Origin: Plectrocnemia conspersa
Taxonomy: Eukaryota > Arthropoda > Insecta > Trichoptera > Polycentropodidae
DNA: 64,000 bases
Reading direction: 5' to 3'
Assembly: GCA_009617715.1 (NCBI GenBank)
Contig: VTFK01000219.1
Coordinates: 478,870-542,869 of the forward strand
Position 1 is the first letter of the stretch. The number at the start of each line of letters is the position of its first letter. The position numbers were made by a program, and so were the translations under genes. The notes below the pieces were generated by a model. The model made no database searches, was not told the origin of the DNA, and saw nothing but the letters and a program-made list of their open reading frames with translations. This document shows positions 48,294-60,716 of the stretch, piece after piece.

Positions 48294-50303
48294 CAGGGGC
48301 GTATATTCAGGGTGTGCTAGGTGTGCGGCGCACACCCGCAAAACCTTCTAAAATATAAATTTAGAAATTTAGAAAATTTAGGGCATAAAGCGACATCATT
48401 TTGCATACAGTAGTATGCAAAATTATAAAATTTTAATATGCAGTGTATAGTATGCATTGGTATTTGTCATTCGCTCTGAAAGTTTCCGCGCGACCGACAC
48501 GCTATGTATTACACATGTGGCGCGCCGACCTTGAGTGCGGCGGCTGACTAAAGTAAATTGTTCCAAGATTTAACGGCTGAAGTCGATCTGTCGGCTGGCA
48601 GCGCTCAGTAATAAAATTGGTCTCGAATTTGGTGCGCGTACTTCAAAAACTCTTGCGTCCGTCGCTGCTTTTTTATTACATTATATCACAATAACAGGTC
48701 ACTCATTTTTTATATTTTGGCGTAAAATAGTTTATTATCTTATTTACATATGATCAATATTAAATTTTGTATTCTAGATTATATTATTTTTTATTACCCC
48801 AATAATGATGAAGAATAATGTTGAAGATATTTTGAATAATCCATTTTCAAAAAGAATTTATGAAATTAAATTGAAGATAATCAAAATTGGCAAACCACGT
48901 CCACCTCTTCCCAATTTATTTATGGTTTGCAAGCCAAAAGTACTCGAAGTTTATCCATTCGCCATTTTGCACACTGCTATGCTCATATGTTGAATTTAAC
49001 ATTACAACAAAGGTCTTTCCAATATAAAAGTGTGCAAATCATTCTTTTCAAACTTTAAATGGATTGTCTGCATTTTTTTCGAAATCTTCCAAACGAATAA
49101 ATGCTTTTTACAATAGTTTGTAGGTAGAAGACTTCCTTCTGTTACACCTACAAGATGGAATTACATCACGGTTAAGTAACACAGTGCAAAAAAATACAGA
49201 AATTAATTTACGGACTTTTTTCGAGGCGTCGTGAAAAAATTGTGGACTATGGGACCCCGACACTGTAATAAAAGCACGAAGTTTTCTTAGCTTTTGGAAG
49301 ATTTTGAAACAAGAAAACTTCTCCACATATTTTCAAACCTTTTGGAAAAAACTGATGTGTTATAGAACATTTTACAATCCAAATCTTTTGACATATTATA
49401 TTGCTGTAAGAAAGTTACCGAAATTTTGCAACAACTCAGACATGAACAGGAAAATAATTATGAAACATTATGGGATTCTTATGTAATGGAAGAAAATTAT
49501 CCAAGACTGACTAATGATTTGCTTGTTGAAGAAAAGCACGCGTTTTGCCAACTATTTAATACAATAGTTGATAATATATGTAAGCAAATTGAAAACCGTT
49601 TTTCTTCAATGTCCAAATTGGAATATTTTCACCTTCTGAAGAAAGAAAATTATGAGCAATATAAAGGAAAATTTCCAAATGAATTACTTACCAAACTACA
49701 ACAATTCTATGGAACATTATTTGATTATATAAGTTTAAAAAATGAGCTTGCTGTTCTTTATCATTTGCCTGCATTTGCAGAGAAATCTGTTCATGAGCTT
49801 GTACAATTTATGAACACAAATAATCTTGAGTCAGGTTTTCAGGAAATAGATAAATTAGGCAAACTAATATTAACTCTTCCAAGCAGTACTGCTTCAGCAG
49901 AACGTTCATTTTCTGCTCTGAAACGAATTAATAATTGTTATCAAAGTACCCAAGGCCAAGAAAGGCTATGTGGCCTTAGCTTGATTTCAAAAGAAAAAGG
50001 GATCCTTATGGATATTAAAAAGAAGAGCACTTTTTATGACAGCGTGATAGAAAAAAATATGATCAAAGAAAGAAGATTAGATTTTATATATAAATAATTA
50101 TAATTTTATGTTTATTGAAAATTTGATATTTTTATATAATAATATTTTAGATTAGGTTTGATGTTTATTTATTTATTTATATATGGGAAAAAGCTGTAAG
50201 GCAGTTTAGGCATGCCAAAACCTCGGCTAATAAAAATGAAAAAATGTACGTTTTTTTTATTTTTTATAGCACACCCAATATTAACACCCACCGTACGCCA
50301 CTG
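48294..50303 (+). mobile_element. Full-length hAT transposon (degenerate)
   Basis: A 2010-bp element with inverted ends CAGGGGCGTATATTCAGGGTG (left; first 20 shown shared only in part) and CAGTGGCGTACGGTGGGTG (right, read inward). A perfect 8-bp duplication ACATACAT flanks it at 48286-48293 and 50304-50311. It encloses a broken transposase gene. Its CAGNGGCGTA ends match the MITEs at 12613 and 13678, making this family a plausible past source of their mobilisation. The intact target duplication shows that both borders are complete and that nothing has been lost from the outside. Confidence 0.94.
48805..50097 (+). pseudogene. hAT transposase pseudogene, ZMYM1-like
   Basis: Remains of one hAT transposase in correct order. 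The N-terminal part has NPFSKRIYEIKLKIIKIGKP and PPLPNLF (48805-48920), the region before a TTF-type zinc finger. An internal deletion near 49000 removes much of the zinc-finger/DDE start. Then come FQTLNGLSAFFSKSSKR (about 49042-49092), a frameshift near 49120, LPSVTPTRWNY (TRW block, about 49129-49161), a stop near 49210, LWDPDTVIKARSFL, and another frameshift. A 223-codon open stretch 49426-50097 contains the C-terminal hAT dimerisation motif LPSSTASAERSFSALKRI. Related host genes (ZMYM1-type) exist, but the enclosing TIRs and target duplication show this copy is a transposon. Not functional as a full enzyme. Confidence 0.92.
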
Positions 50304-50311
50304 ACATACAT

Positions 50312-50699
50312 GTTATTAAATGCAGAGCTAAATAAGCTATGAAGAAAAAGTTTCATCTATTGTAGATTAATGAGCAATTAAAAAAAATTTAGAATCAACT
50401 ATTATCAATATATATAAGAAAAAATGATTTGGTAAATATATTTAATATAGTCAGTTAAATTGTATATTATATATTGTATATATATATTTATAAGGTAAAT
50501 AAAGATCTAGGATATTTTTTAATTAATTATCATTACGCTTAGTCATTTTAACTAAAAAATTTAAACTATTTTCGTTTGCTTTTTCTCTACCTTTGATACA
50601 CTAATCAAATTGTTTGTTTAAATTCGGTTAATTAAAAATTTACTTTTTTAAAATTTTATATTTAATTGTTAATTATATTATAATATGCAAAATATATTT
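50312..50699. other. AT-rich non-coding stretch
   Basis: No feature recognised. Confidence 0.6.
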
Positions 50700-50970
50700 T
50701 TATTGTAAAGAAATAAATGTTTAGATTTAACGATCGATATGCACATAATAACGCCAGGCGATTATGTAAATATTAGAGGCATTATAGAAAAGAAGTTGAT
50801 ATTCGGGAGCATGTACCCGGATAAATAATGGAGCATAATGAGTGTCGCAGATTCGGTTAATCTACATAATTTAACCATTAAAGCGAATTTGCTAAATGTA
50901 GAATTGCCGTTTACATTGCGGCGGAGTATTAACCTCGTTCTCGTCATTGGTTCGTTGTTCAGAATGGTTT
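50700..50970. other. Unique island, no gene seen
   Basis: Mixed-composition island with several TAAT cores and a TTATGTAAAT word. No repeat or frame of note. Confidence 0.3.
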
Positions 50971-52879
50971 AAATACATGATAATATTTAGCCAAAAATTC
51001 AATTTGCAATTGTGAACGCTTTTATTATGTTTCGGGTGTGAATTTTAAATTTTTGTATTACAACCTAACAGTGATACGTATAATATTAATATTTTTATAC
51101 AACGACGTTTAGATTGTAAAACTTTTTGTTTTTAAAATTAATCGAGAATTAATTGCGCAAAGGTAAATATAGGTTAGCAACATTGTGTTTGTCTGCAAGG
51201 TATCATAGTGAAATGTCGTCCGATTAACAGATTAAAACTATTAAATAAGTTTTGTTACTAGACTTTTTCAGTGTTCTTTATAGGTACTTTTCTTTGCAGA
51301 TGATAAAGTACGTGTTTTATGGTGTAACTGTTTAAGCATAACTTAGTGAGGAAAGGTTATGTTATTAGGACTTGCAATGTAAAATCTTTAGTTGTGAATG
51401 ACAAGTGTTAGCCAAATGTTTTACAATGGGTTTAACACGCTTTACAGCAACTAAGTAAAACATAAAAAACCAGAATGAAATCAAAGTAAATCATATAATA
51501 ATTACTAAATCTGATCAAACATACACAATATAAATTGGAAAAACCCAGTGTTAATTTTAGGTAATCGTACTAATTTTTGAGTTAAATATACGCAATGTTT
51601 TGCTGCCAAAATACTCATAAAAGTTTCAAAATACTAAGGTCAAATTATAAAAAATAAAAACAGTTGTGCCAGCAATTATATAGATTCTAATTAAAATTTT
51701 GTCTTTAAATAATAATTATTAACGAATAAAACACCCACAATGTTTTAATGCTAAACAGGCTTTTTACTAAAAAATATGTTTCAAAACACTAAGGACATGA
51801 CAAAATTCACACAGAGCCTTCATTAAGGATAAGAAAGACTATAAGAAATAAAAAAAAAAATGCCTTGAAACATGTTTCTCTTAGAAAAAAAAATGCGATT
51901 TAATTTTTCGTAACATACAAATGTAAATATACTTTTTCATGTATTTTTTATAACAATGTCTCTACCAAATTTTACTTTACTTTATAATTAATATTGTTAA
52001 AAAAAGTTTATGACATGATAAATTACTAATAATATATAATATATACAATTCCTTGTGTAAAAAAAAAGAAAAATTTGTTTGATGTTTAATAAATAAGTTA
52101 ATCACTGCGTATTATGTTGATAGTAAAATGAAAACTAAGCTTTTAATTTATATCGTAATAATACTGCTTTTGTTAAAATGTTGATAAATGTAAGATAACA
52201 CCATTTTTCACCATTTTTCAGCTTGCTCTGAGAAAAAGATTTATTATGATAAACTATGATACATGCGACATAAATTTATTTATAGAAAATTTATGGGCTC
52301 TAGATTAAAATTATAATTGCAAATTTTCGGTATAAAAATATACTCAGTGATGCATATAATCCATTGCTTTCGTTATTTATATGACTACTGTTACTTGTTT
52401 TTTTTTTGTAGCATTTATACATTGATTTTTGGTAACAATATACTCACTATATGTATAATAAAATCGAAATATATGCTTGGAAAATCTTAAGTTGCTAGAA
52501 AAATAACTGTAACGTTGCCTTGTTAAATGTTTTTTTAACAAAACTTTATTTTTTTTCAACAAAAATGTCATATTACTATATTATGTTGATGGTAATAGCA
52601 TTAGTATTTTATTAAGTCTATATTTTAATATTATCAAATTTAATTTGATTGATTTTGCTTGCATTCTATAAATACAAACCGGGTGGTATAGAAAAAAATA
52701 AACTAAACAATAATTTTTGAATGGGTATTGTTCAAGAATGTGCGGTGTAATGGTGGTTCCAAGTTAATTTTTTTAGTTGATAACGAATAATTATAGTAGT
52801 TCAAGAAGTTGCCTAAATGAATATTGTCTAATTTTCACGACAGAAATATAATAGTTTGCATTCCTTAAAAAATTGGTAT
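50971..52879. other. AT-rich non-coding stretch
   Basis: No gene or element recognised. A small tandem CACCATTTTT occurs at 52200-52218. Confidence 0.55.
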
Positions 52880-53490
52880 ACAGTTTTACGCTGCTTAAAA
52901 CACAAAAAATATACATTAAAAAATATCTACTAGTAATTTCACGATTAAGCAAATAAACGTTGTAAAGGTTGTTCTGTATTTACTTTTAGTCTACAGAAAT
53001 GATAAAGTTTTGTAAGGTTCGAAAGTGGATCTTTTACAACAACAAAAAGTGCTTTGCACAAAAGTTGGACAAATGATAAAATCCTAAAGCAGTTTGTGAA
53101 ACCAAAATTACACAAAAATATAATTGTTTATGCTTTTTGGTGTTCTAAGCGAAATCATTACAGCTGATAGTTGATCCAATTCTATTGTAAGAAAATGCAC
53201 TATTATCTATCTAAAAGATAAATAAGTTGAGCTTAGAAATATTGCCCCAATTAACATATTCACCAGATATCCCGTAAACATATTATTACAAGTTTATTTA
53301 TTTCGACAACTTCTTACATCTACTTTGGAACTTCAAAGTTTAACACTGATTTTGAAGATCATAAACAGCAATTATTTTATTAGCAACCTGATACATATAT
53401 ATTTTATCTATTATTATGAAAAAAATACAGATAATATTTCAAAGCGATACATAAAAATAATTTTCCAATCCTTTTAATGATTATGCCATC
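52880..53490 (+). pseudogene. Mariner-family transposase relic C (irritans-like)
   Basis: A heavily decayed mariner transposase, distinct from relics A and B. Recognisable pieces in order are KQINVVKVVLYLLLVYRND (linker region before the DDE domain, about 52949-53005), KWIFYNNNKK (family DEKWI.YDN; from 53023), KPKLHKN..VYAFW (family K.KLH.KKVMV.VWW; about 53098-53142), and LEILPQLTYSPDIP (family LPHPPYSPDL.PTDYH; about 53230-53270, with the Asp of SPD kept at 53266-53268), then FIYFDNFL. The first catalytic Asp region reads VRKW instead of GDEKW. Multiple frameshifts; ends not found. Confidence 0.75.
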
Positions 53491-54185
53491 GCTTATATAT
53501 AATATTCGAGTAACATAATATTGGCTTTGCACCCTTCCTGCGGGGATATACACACAATTAAATTATATGCAAGCTCGCTAGATAAACTCCACAGGTCGAA
53601 GGCTAAATAAGTCGACGTGTGTGACGAAATTTTTGGTTCAGACCTATGCAAACAGCCGTATTGACTCGTCGAACGTAAATGTCCGTCCCGCACGTGACCA
53701 ATCAAGGGGCATTGTTTGCGGGTCGTGCCCGGTACGTTAAGCTTTGGGGGCATCGCTTTAGGGGTTGGGGATCCGTAGTCCGTTAGGTAGTGGGCGCCAC
53801 TTCCTTGCGAATAATATTTCTCGGAAAATTGTCAGAAGCTTTTTGCTCGCGACCGTTCGTTAGCCAAAGGATGAAAAAACATACACGGCCTTTGGCTGCT
53901 GCCAGAAAGCAAATATGTGTTTTTTCTTCTTCGAAAACATTGAGGGAAAACCCGATCGAAATTGCCGAAACTTATCTATACTGACAAAATACGTAGTCGA
54001 ATTTATGACATTTTGGTATTTAGCATTATGGCATTTGTCGTTTGACAAGAGAATGTCAGTTGAGCATGCTGGCGATTTGTGGGTTGTCACCGTTTGCACC
54101 TAAATACACCCGTTTGCGATTACAGGACATTTGTGATAATGGAGTGCTGCGGGACGTGCATGTACGTCACTCACTGTTTTGTTAA
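53491..54185. other. GC-richer unique island, ~700 bp
   Basis: One of the longest low-A/T islands, with overlapping frames of 60-86 codons on both strands (53493-54103) and no family motif. No repeat copy elsewhere in the window. Could be conserved non-coding DNA or an unrecognised exon; coding support is lacking. Confidence 0.35.
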
Positions 54186-55345
54186 AGCGTATGAATTGAT
54201 ATAATGTACATACATACTGTATAATCCTACGTGATTCAAACATGCGATAATAATTAATATAAACTTAGCTAGCTTTCTGTACCAAGCACAAGTTCGCCCT
54301 TCTAGCAAATAATGAAGGTACTTATACGATGCAATATTATTTTAGATAGAAATATAAGATTACTTAATTTATGTACATTTTATATTTTTTTTGGTTAATT
54401 TACATCGTATAACGTAAACTAGGTAGATCTTGAGTTAAACTTATAGCTAAGCTGATATTTAAATATTAGCTGTAAAGTGATGGAGAGAAAGAATATGATA
54501 ATGAAATATTAAGCGTCTTCGACTTGCACCGATAAGAAAAGTATCTTATGATTTCTCAAAACTAGTGTTTTAAGTATTTTTTATTGTAATTTTTATTTTA
54601 TTTTATTTATTAAACATCGAAATATAATAATAAAAATATGTAAACATTTCTTAATATAGCTTTAAACGATAAGGACCGAGAGGCGGCTGTTCGCTAAGGC
54701 GCGATCAAAGATGAAAGTAATTTACGTGCGAATAACGACGGGTTAATCGTTTTATTTACATTTTAAAAATATACTATATATACTATATAACAATATTATT
54801 AAAAGCTAAGTTTGTTATATAATATATGTTTGAAAGCAAAAAGTCAAATTTTAGGTAAACAAACTAGTATAAAGTATATACTCGTATATACTATTACATT
54901 AAAACAACAACAGAAATGTTATATAATGTACTCTTAATTATGCATACATATGTTCCTAAAGTAAAAGATTTTTTAATTTAATTTGGTTAATCTAAGGTCA
55001 ATGCGACATTGCGATTTATGACCTTCTATTTAATAAAACTTTTATTTAATAAAAATTTAATAAACCCACAGAACACAAAAACTAATGCCAAAATTTTACT
55101 GTATTGAAATGACATTTTTATAGTAAACTGTGATTATTTAATTTTTTAACATTTTTTGTGCTAATATAATTTTTTTTATATCATCAGATCATACTTCTTT
55201 GCATAAATTATTAAAATGCTCTTTAAAAGACAATAAGCCCTTATTTTCATTTAATATATCAAAAGTAATAGGTAATACCGAAATTTATGTAGTTTTGCTG
55301 TTAAGACATAGGTACGTAATTTGTTATATCTGTATTAGTGCAAAA
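54186..55345. other. AT-rich non-coding stretch
   Basis: Small mixed patches at 54470-54550 and 54660-54750; no feature recognised. Confidence 0.55.
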
Positions 55346-55349
55346 TTCC

Positions 55350-56200
55350 CAATTGCAGGATTTTTACCAAATGAGCAATTTATACGAAATTGCATGCTAT
55401 ATGAATTTATTAAAAAATATCGGCAACTACGACTCTTAAAAACATTTAGTAATTCATTATATATATATATATATAAATGGCAAAGATAGTCTAAAAAAAA
55501 TTCGACAGGTAATTACTACATCTAGAATAGTCCAAAAAAGATGGACGATGATGTCCTGGCTGCAGAAATGAAAGCATATCATACTCGGACTATCTATCAA
55601 CTGATTATGAAACTAAACTAACAACGCATATATTATATATACATAAAGAAGATTAGGAACGCTTTGAAGTAATGGGTATGGGTTCTACAAGAATTGAGCG
55701 AAAAATATAAGAGCTTCTGATTTTTGTAGCTGGTGGTATTTTATAACCGGAAATACGACAATAATCGTCTTAAAATACAGTGATTATTCAATGGTCCAGT
55801 TGCAAAATCTACCTGAAAGCCAGGGATCATTGTAAAAATAATATTTTGTATGTATGGTGAGATTGAGAAGGGATTATGCATTACGAAACTCAACCTAAAT
55901 CGAAACATGGCCAAACAATAACAGAAAATTTAATTGATGATAAGCTAAAAAAAGTAAAAAAATACCTGCATTTTTCAACAGCCGTCGAATAATTCTACTA
56001 CATGACAATGCACGTCCTGACGTGGCGAAATTGACTCTCGATAACATAAGAGAACTTTCATCCACTTTATTTTACAGACCTTGCTCCTTTTGAATATTAT
56101 TTATTTCGAGCAATGCATTCTTAGATTATAGAGAATCGAAATGCAGACAATGTGAAAAAGGGGTTATTATAATATTTTGCATGAAAAAAGGCTATATCAT
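55350..56200 (+). pseudogene. Mariner-family transposase relic B
   Basis: Same family as relic A. The N-terminal RNCMLYEF (55385-55408) lies at the end of a 96-codon frame 55199-55489. It is followed by DDDVLAAEMKAYHT near 55546-55590; ITGN at about 55743-55754, after which 16 bases present in relic A are deleted; a degraded block matching the KPTSK.W region; LHDNARP (55998-56018, second catalytic Asp kept); KLTLDNIREL; and DLAPFEYYLF near 56080, where the third catalytic Asp is replaced by Glu. The codon before the deletion is AAT, as in relic A, where GAT (Asp) is expected. No terminal inverted repeats located. Confidence 0.85.
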
Positions 56201-56934
56201 AAAAAATATATTTTAATTCATTAAAATAAAAATAAACATTTAAAATTTATTTTTTTGGTAATTAAAAAAATGATTAATATTTTTTTAAATAATATTGTGA
56301 AATTCTGGTAATATTAAATATTATTAATATTATTTATAAAATATATAAATAAAAAGTAACACGTATTGTTTTATAAAAAGCAACAACATACACATACATT
56401 TATACTAAAGTATATAAAAAATGAAAAAATACGTGAAAAATATCATTCACAGCTAATTGATCAGTAAAACGCTAATACTCTAAAAAAAAATTTCAAAAGA
56501 AAAAGTACTATTATAAATTAATTATGAAAAAAATATTTAATTTCAGGAAAAGTTTCCGATTGAGTTTTCGGCTTTAATCTTGGATTACGAAAATATAATT
56601 ACGAGATCGGAACGGTTTGACGAAAATAATTACTGAAAGTAAAACCTTTGCCGTCCTACATAATTTATTCAAAGTAGTTTGATTTAAAGTCAAATTACGT
56701 CCTATAATAAAAGAAAATCACGTATAAAACTTTCTAAATATTCAACGTTTAGTCGTAGTTTTTAATTAATGAATCAAGAATTATTCTAATATATATTAAA
56801 AAAAAATTATTGTTAATTATTTATATAATATTTAGATGTATCTGTATTTTTATATAAATAAATATACAAATATGTAGTACTAATATTTAAAATCTTTCAC
56901 TTTTATTGCAAGATTTTTCATTTCAATTTATTAC
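56201..56934. other. AT-rich non-coding stretch
   Basis: Very A/T-rich apart from a small patch at 56560-56710. No feature recognised. Confidence 0.55.
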
Positions 56935-57320
56935 AGTTTTAGTAGGTATCTAGGTTAGGCGTCCTCTCGGGCGTATTCGTAACTTTTGCAAGACGTTTTA
57001 TTAACAAATTATAAAAAAAAAGCAATATCACTTGACATAACAGCATAAAAAAGGCTATACAATTTTTATTGCGCGAGGTGCGTTTATTGCGTCTTTTGGC
57101 AACGTCCCTGAGGCGCTTGTGGCACTGCGAAAGCGGCTCAATCAAACATTCTTTACGGCCGCAATAAAAGGCGGCATTATAACGCATTGTTTGCCTTTCG
57201 AGTAGCACATTTACAATTTCTCAACCCCTTTTTGTTTTAACAGTTTGGGAGCCGCGGGCCCGCGCTGATAAAACAACGCTTACAGAGAAAATTAAGAACG
57301 CTATACTCGGTTAGTGGTAT
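56935..57320. other. Unique island, no gene seen
   Basis: Lower-A/T island with an 89-codon minus frame 56939-57208 that lacks any family signature. Confidence 0.35.
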
Positions 57321-57649
57321 CCTGTAATTTGACTCGTTTGTTGCTAATTATTATTTTCATATTTAATATCTGAGTAACAACTGTATTAAAACTGACTAAA
57401 GTCATAACTAGCATTGTACCTTTGGAAAGTGTATTTTTATTGCGAGTTACTCTTAAACCACGTTACTCGCAATTTGAGGTTCCATGTTAGTTACCAGCAA
57501 GCGAAGGGTGTGGACGCGATACAAACAGACCAACATGAATATGAAATAATCATAATTTTAAACTAAAATAATATATTAAGACAGGGTTGTTAGCTAAAAA
57601 TAAATGCGAACATGTTGTAAACACCTGCTGAAGGTTTAGGATACTGGGA
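57321..57649. other. Mixed AT-rich spacer
   Basis: No feature recognised. Confidence 0.5.
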
Positions 57650-58025
57650 AAAATATCCAAACTTTAGCTTTATGAATCTATTATAAGACCAGTCAATACA
57701 TATGGATGCGAGACATGGGTTCTGTCCCTAGCGGAATAAAACAGGCTGTTGGTTTATGAACTTAAATTATTAAATAAAATATTTGCATCCTCAATGTTTG
57801 AGGATATGACAAAGAAGACTTAATTTTTTATTATGTACCATAATTAAATTCTCTAGATTCTAAAGATTACGATAGGCAAAGAAAACCGTCAACAGAAACT
57901 AATAGCAAAATGGGCCAATGGGCAGACTAAGAAAAAAGAGTAGTGATCATATCGCAGAGGACTGAATAAAGATAGAACTAGCTGGTGATTGAAGGCGACT
58001 AGCCAAAAACACAAGTCTTATCCTG
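57650..58025 (+). pseudogene. LINE ORF2 C-terminal relic
   Basis: Reads LYESIIRPVNTYGCETWVLS then LAE*NRLLVYELKLLNKIFA (about 57666-57782). This matches the post-reverse-transcriptase segment of insect LINE proteins (family LY..LIRPV..YG.ETW.L....ENRL..FE...LRKI). Further on, GRLRKKSSDHIAED*IKIE near 57915-57973 and GD*RRLAKN near 57983-58010 match the usual GRPR.RW.D.I..DL and DWR..A.DR tail. The middle part is eroded. The start is truncated within the RT domain, as is usual for LINE insertions. Confidence 0.8.
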
Positions 58026-59049
58026 TGACATAGTGTACTGAAAACTGTATGCAAGTTTTTGACATGTTAATCTTTGAATAATCGTTCAATAAAAAGAGCA
58101 CTAGATAATGGACATCGTCAATCGTTAAACACCTATCAAACATTTAGGTATATATTTAAAAAAATTAGTTCAGCAATAACAATCTAAGAATTTTCCTCTT
58201 GTTATGAACGACATTTCTATGTCATTACTATAATTAAAAATAAATTGACAATTAATTTCAGCAGTATAAAAAACAGATCTCACACAGTAACCGACAGCTA
58301 TTTTAAAACACACGCAGTATTTAGCGGTAACGGTGGGCATCATAAGATTCCCTATCGAGCTCGACGGTTTACCGTTACATTCTAATTAGAATCCACTACT
58401 ATTTGCCTCTCAGCCATACACCATGGGGGTGTTGTGTTACCCTGCGCTTCTAAAGAAATATTCACCATTTTATTTTTATTATATAATAATGCTCTTTTCT
58501 TATAATAAATATAAATATTTTATTGCTTTTGGAAACAACAATAGTAGGAACACATTTAATAATGACTATAATAATTATATTTAGTTAAAAGATCTTTGAA
58601 ATTCCGCGCAAAATTAAAAAATCATATACATAAGTAGCAAAATTATATAATGAAATTAGTGGTATTGTAGTTTATTAAAATTTATTCATTTAAGAACCCA
58701 GAACTGACGCTTATCCCTTAGAAATAAAAGTAGGAGGGGTGTCGCACGCAACGAAGAAAGAGATAAAGCATGCTATTTCGTGTAACGGTACTTCGTCCAG
58801 ACGACATGGGAATCTTATGAAGCTAACGGTGGTGTTGTTAACCAAGTTCAAAATCGTTTCTATATGACAAGTCTTTTCGAATATTCTTCTTAGATTATTC
58901 AGCCACAGAGACCACAAAATGTTTATATATTATGATGTTTATATCATACATATAAATATTATATATAAGCATTTAAAATTCATGAAAATTTTAATATTGC
59001 ACAGCAGCGGCCTACTGTAATATTATAGTGCATATAAAATTTTAACGGT
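58026..59049. other. Mixed stretch with two small islands
   Basis: AT-rich DNA with lower-A/T patches at 58310-58450 and 58690-58920. The first has an inverted pair AGCGGTAACGGT/CGGTTTACCGTTAC. No gene supported; the 68-codon minus frame at 58711-58917 is not recognised. Confidence 0.4.
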
Positions 59050-59520
59050 AACTTTTAAGGGGTTAAACGAGAGAAGAGACTAGCCGCAGCGAAATGAAGA
59101 AACTTCATCGAAGCGCTCCATTTCAGCGGAGTAAATTGATAACGGCCGCGTAACTCGCGACCTTATCTGTTTCTTCTGCGCGAGAAGACTTCTCGTGAGA
59201 GTAGAAGGATGGGCAAATCGTAAAAATGTCGTAAAAACACCTCCCCCAATTTCTAATTGTGGATTGGTGGCGTCTCCCCTTTCGCTCGGCGCAAAAAGTG
59301 CTTTTGACGCTTTGGTCTCGTTTTACGAGGCACGTCTCGTTTTCGGCCCAAGATGAAGGTGAGCTCGGACTCACCACGTTCTTTTTGATGTTTCCCGGGA
59401 CGGTTTTTGTCAAAAGAAATTGTCGGGCGGCGTTTTGGGAGGGGGGGAGTACATGAACACACTCGTTCGCTGTGTTTTACGCAGGGACAAACAATCGTTC
59501 GACGGCATCTAATTAAATTT
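59050..59520. other. GC-richer unique island
   Basis: Overlapping frames on both strands (59123-59462 minus, 59259-59456 plus) reflect low stop density. None has a family motif. Candidate conserved non-coding element. Confidence 0.35.
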
Positions 59521-60049
59521 TAATTATCGCCTAAAGTATGAACAATCACAAAAAACATTAGCTTATTCAAAAGAAAAAATAAATTTAAGCAAATCAACGA
59601 CTGAATGAATTTATAAATAGTATATGCTTTTAAAAATATCGATATCTAATTTCGGATTTCTAAAATCCATTTGTGCACAGAGCAAGATAAGATTAATTAA
59701 GTTGGACGTGTTGAATAATTTTTTTATATCTTGCAGCAGCTGCTGGGACACAAATGCAACCCCTAATACATCCATATTCAAAATATAGTATTAAATGAAA
59801 ATTTAGAAAAAGAGATGCTTTTATTTATGTATAAAATAGATAAATATTCTTCACACATATTTAAAAAGAGTTCAGCATCACAATAGTTTGATTTTAATAT
59901 GTTTTTTTACCTTCCATTCATAACATCATTATAGAATTTACATAAGTATCTACTTCAACTATCATTATTATATTAGAGATATTCATAAATAATTAATATT
60001 TTATTTTAAATATAACAACTCTTTAATATCATTGTATAAAGCGTCATGT
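59521..60049. other. AT-rich non-coding stretch
   Basis: No feature recognised. Confidence 0.6.
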
Positions 60050-60400
60050 TTACTTACACGGTTGGTTGAGTATGAAAATGGGATTATCAATACTGTTTCG
60101 CTCGAGCTTATTATCGCATTATGGCGCATGAAGCTTTTATAAGTCTCGCAGTTATGCTTTCACGTTTGCGTGTCGTATAGTCGAGTTGATGGAATCGTTA
60201 CGGACGCAAACTTGTCACAGCTTAATAACTGCTGTATAAAAATTTCATCCGAATTGTGCGTAGTCATTTAAATGCAAATATAGTCAAATACACGTTTTAC
60301 GTGGGGAATTATTCAAATGGGGCATAAATTATGCGCTAGCGTTGTGTTTTCGCGTGCAGCTCGTACATGTGTTGTACGTATATGTGTAATAAAGGTGTAT
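60050..60400. other. Unique island, no gene seen
   Basis: Mixed-composition, low-homopolymer island with several CATAAA/TTTAAATG words. No repeat. Confidence 0.3.
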
Positions 60401-60707
60401 ATCAAAGATAGTGATATGATTGCATTATCAAATTAAAAAGGACAAAAACAGACTATAATGCATGTATAAATTCGTCAATAACTCAAAATTTAATATACAC
60501 ATAAAAATATTTTTAAATATATGGTCAAAGTTCGTGGTAATCTATGTTTTTAAAATACCATAGCCATAATAATGGGGCACACCTTAAAATGGTGTGTAAC
60601 TCTTTACAAGTGCATATACTGACCGAATTATTTTAGCAGGTAGTTTTAATAGTAATTATGAGAACTATGCAAAAAAATTTTAGTTTTTAATTGCTCATTT
60701 GAGTTTA
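60401..60707. other. AT-rich spacer
   Basis: No feature recognised. Confidence 0.6.
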
Positions 60708-60716
60708 AATGCTTGT

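Noticed and set aside
49426..50097. 223-codon frame as a host ZMYM1-like gene
   Set aside because: It lies inside complete hAT inverted repeats with a perfect 8-bp duplication, and upstream transposase pieces are present in broken frames, so it is part of a transposon relic.
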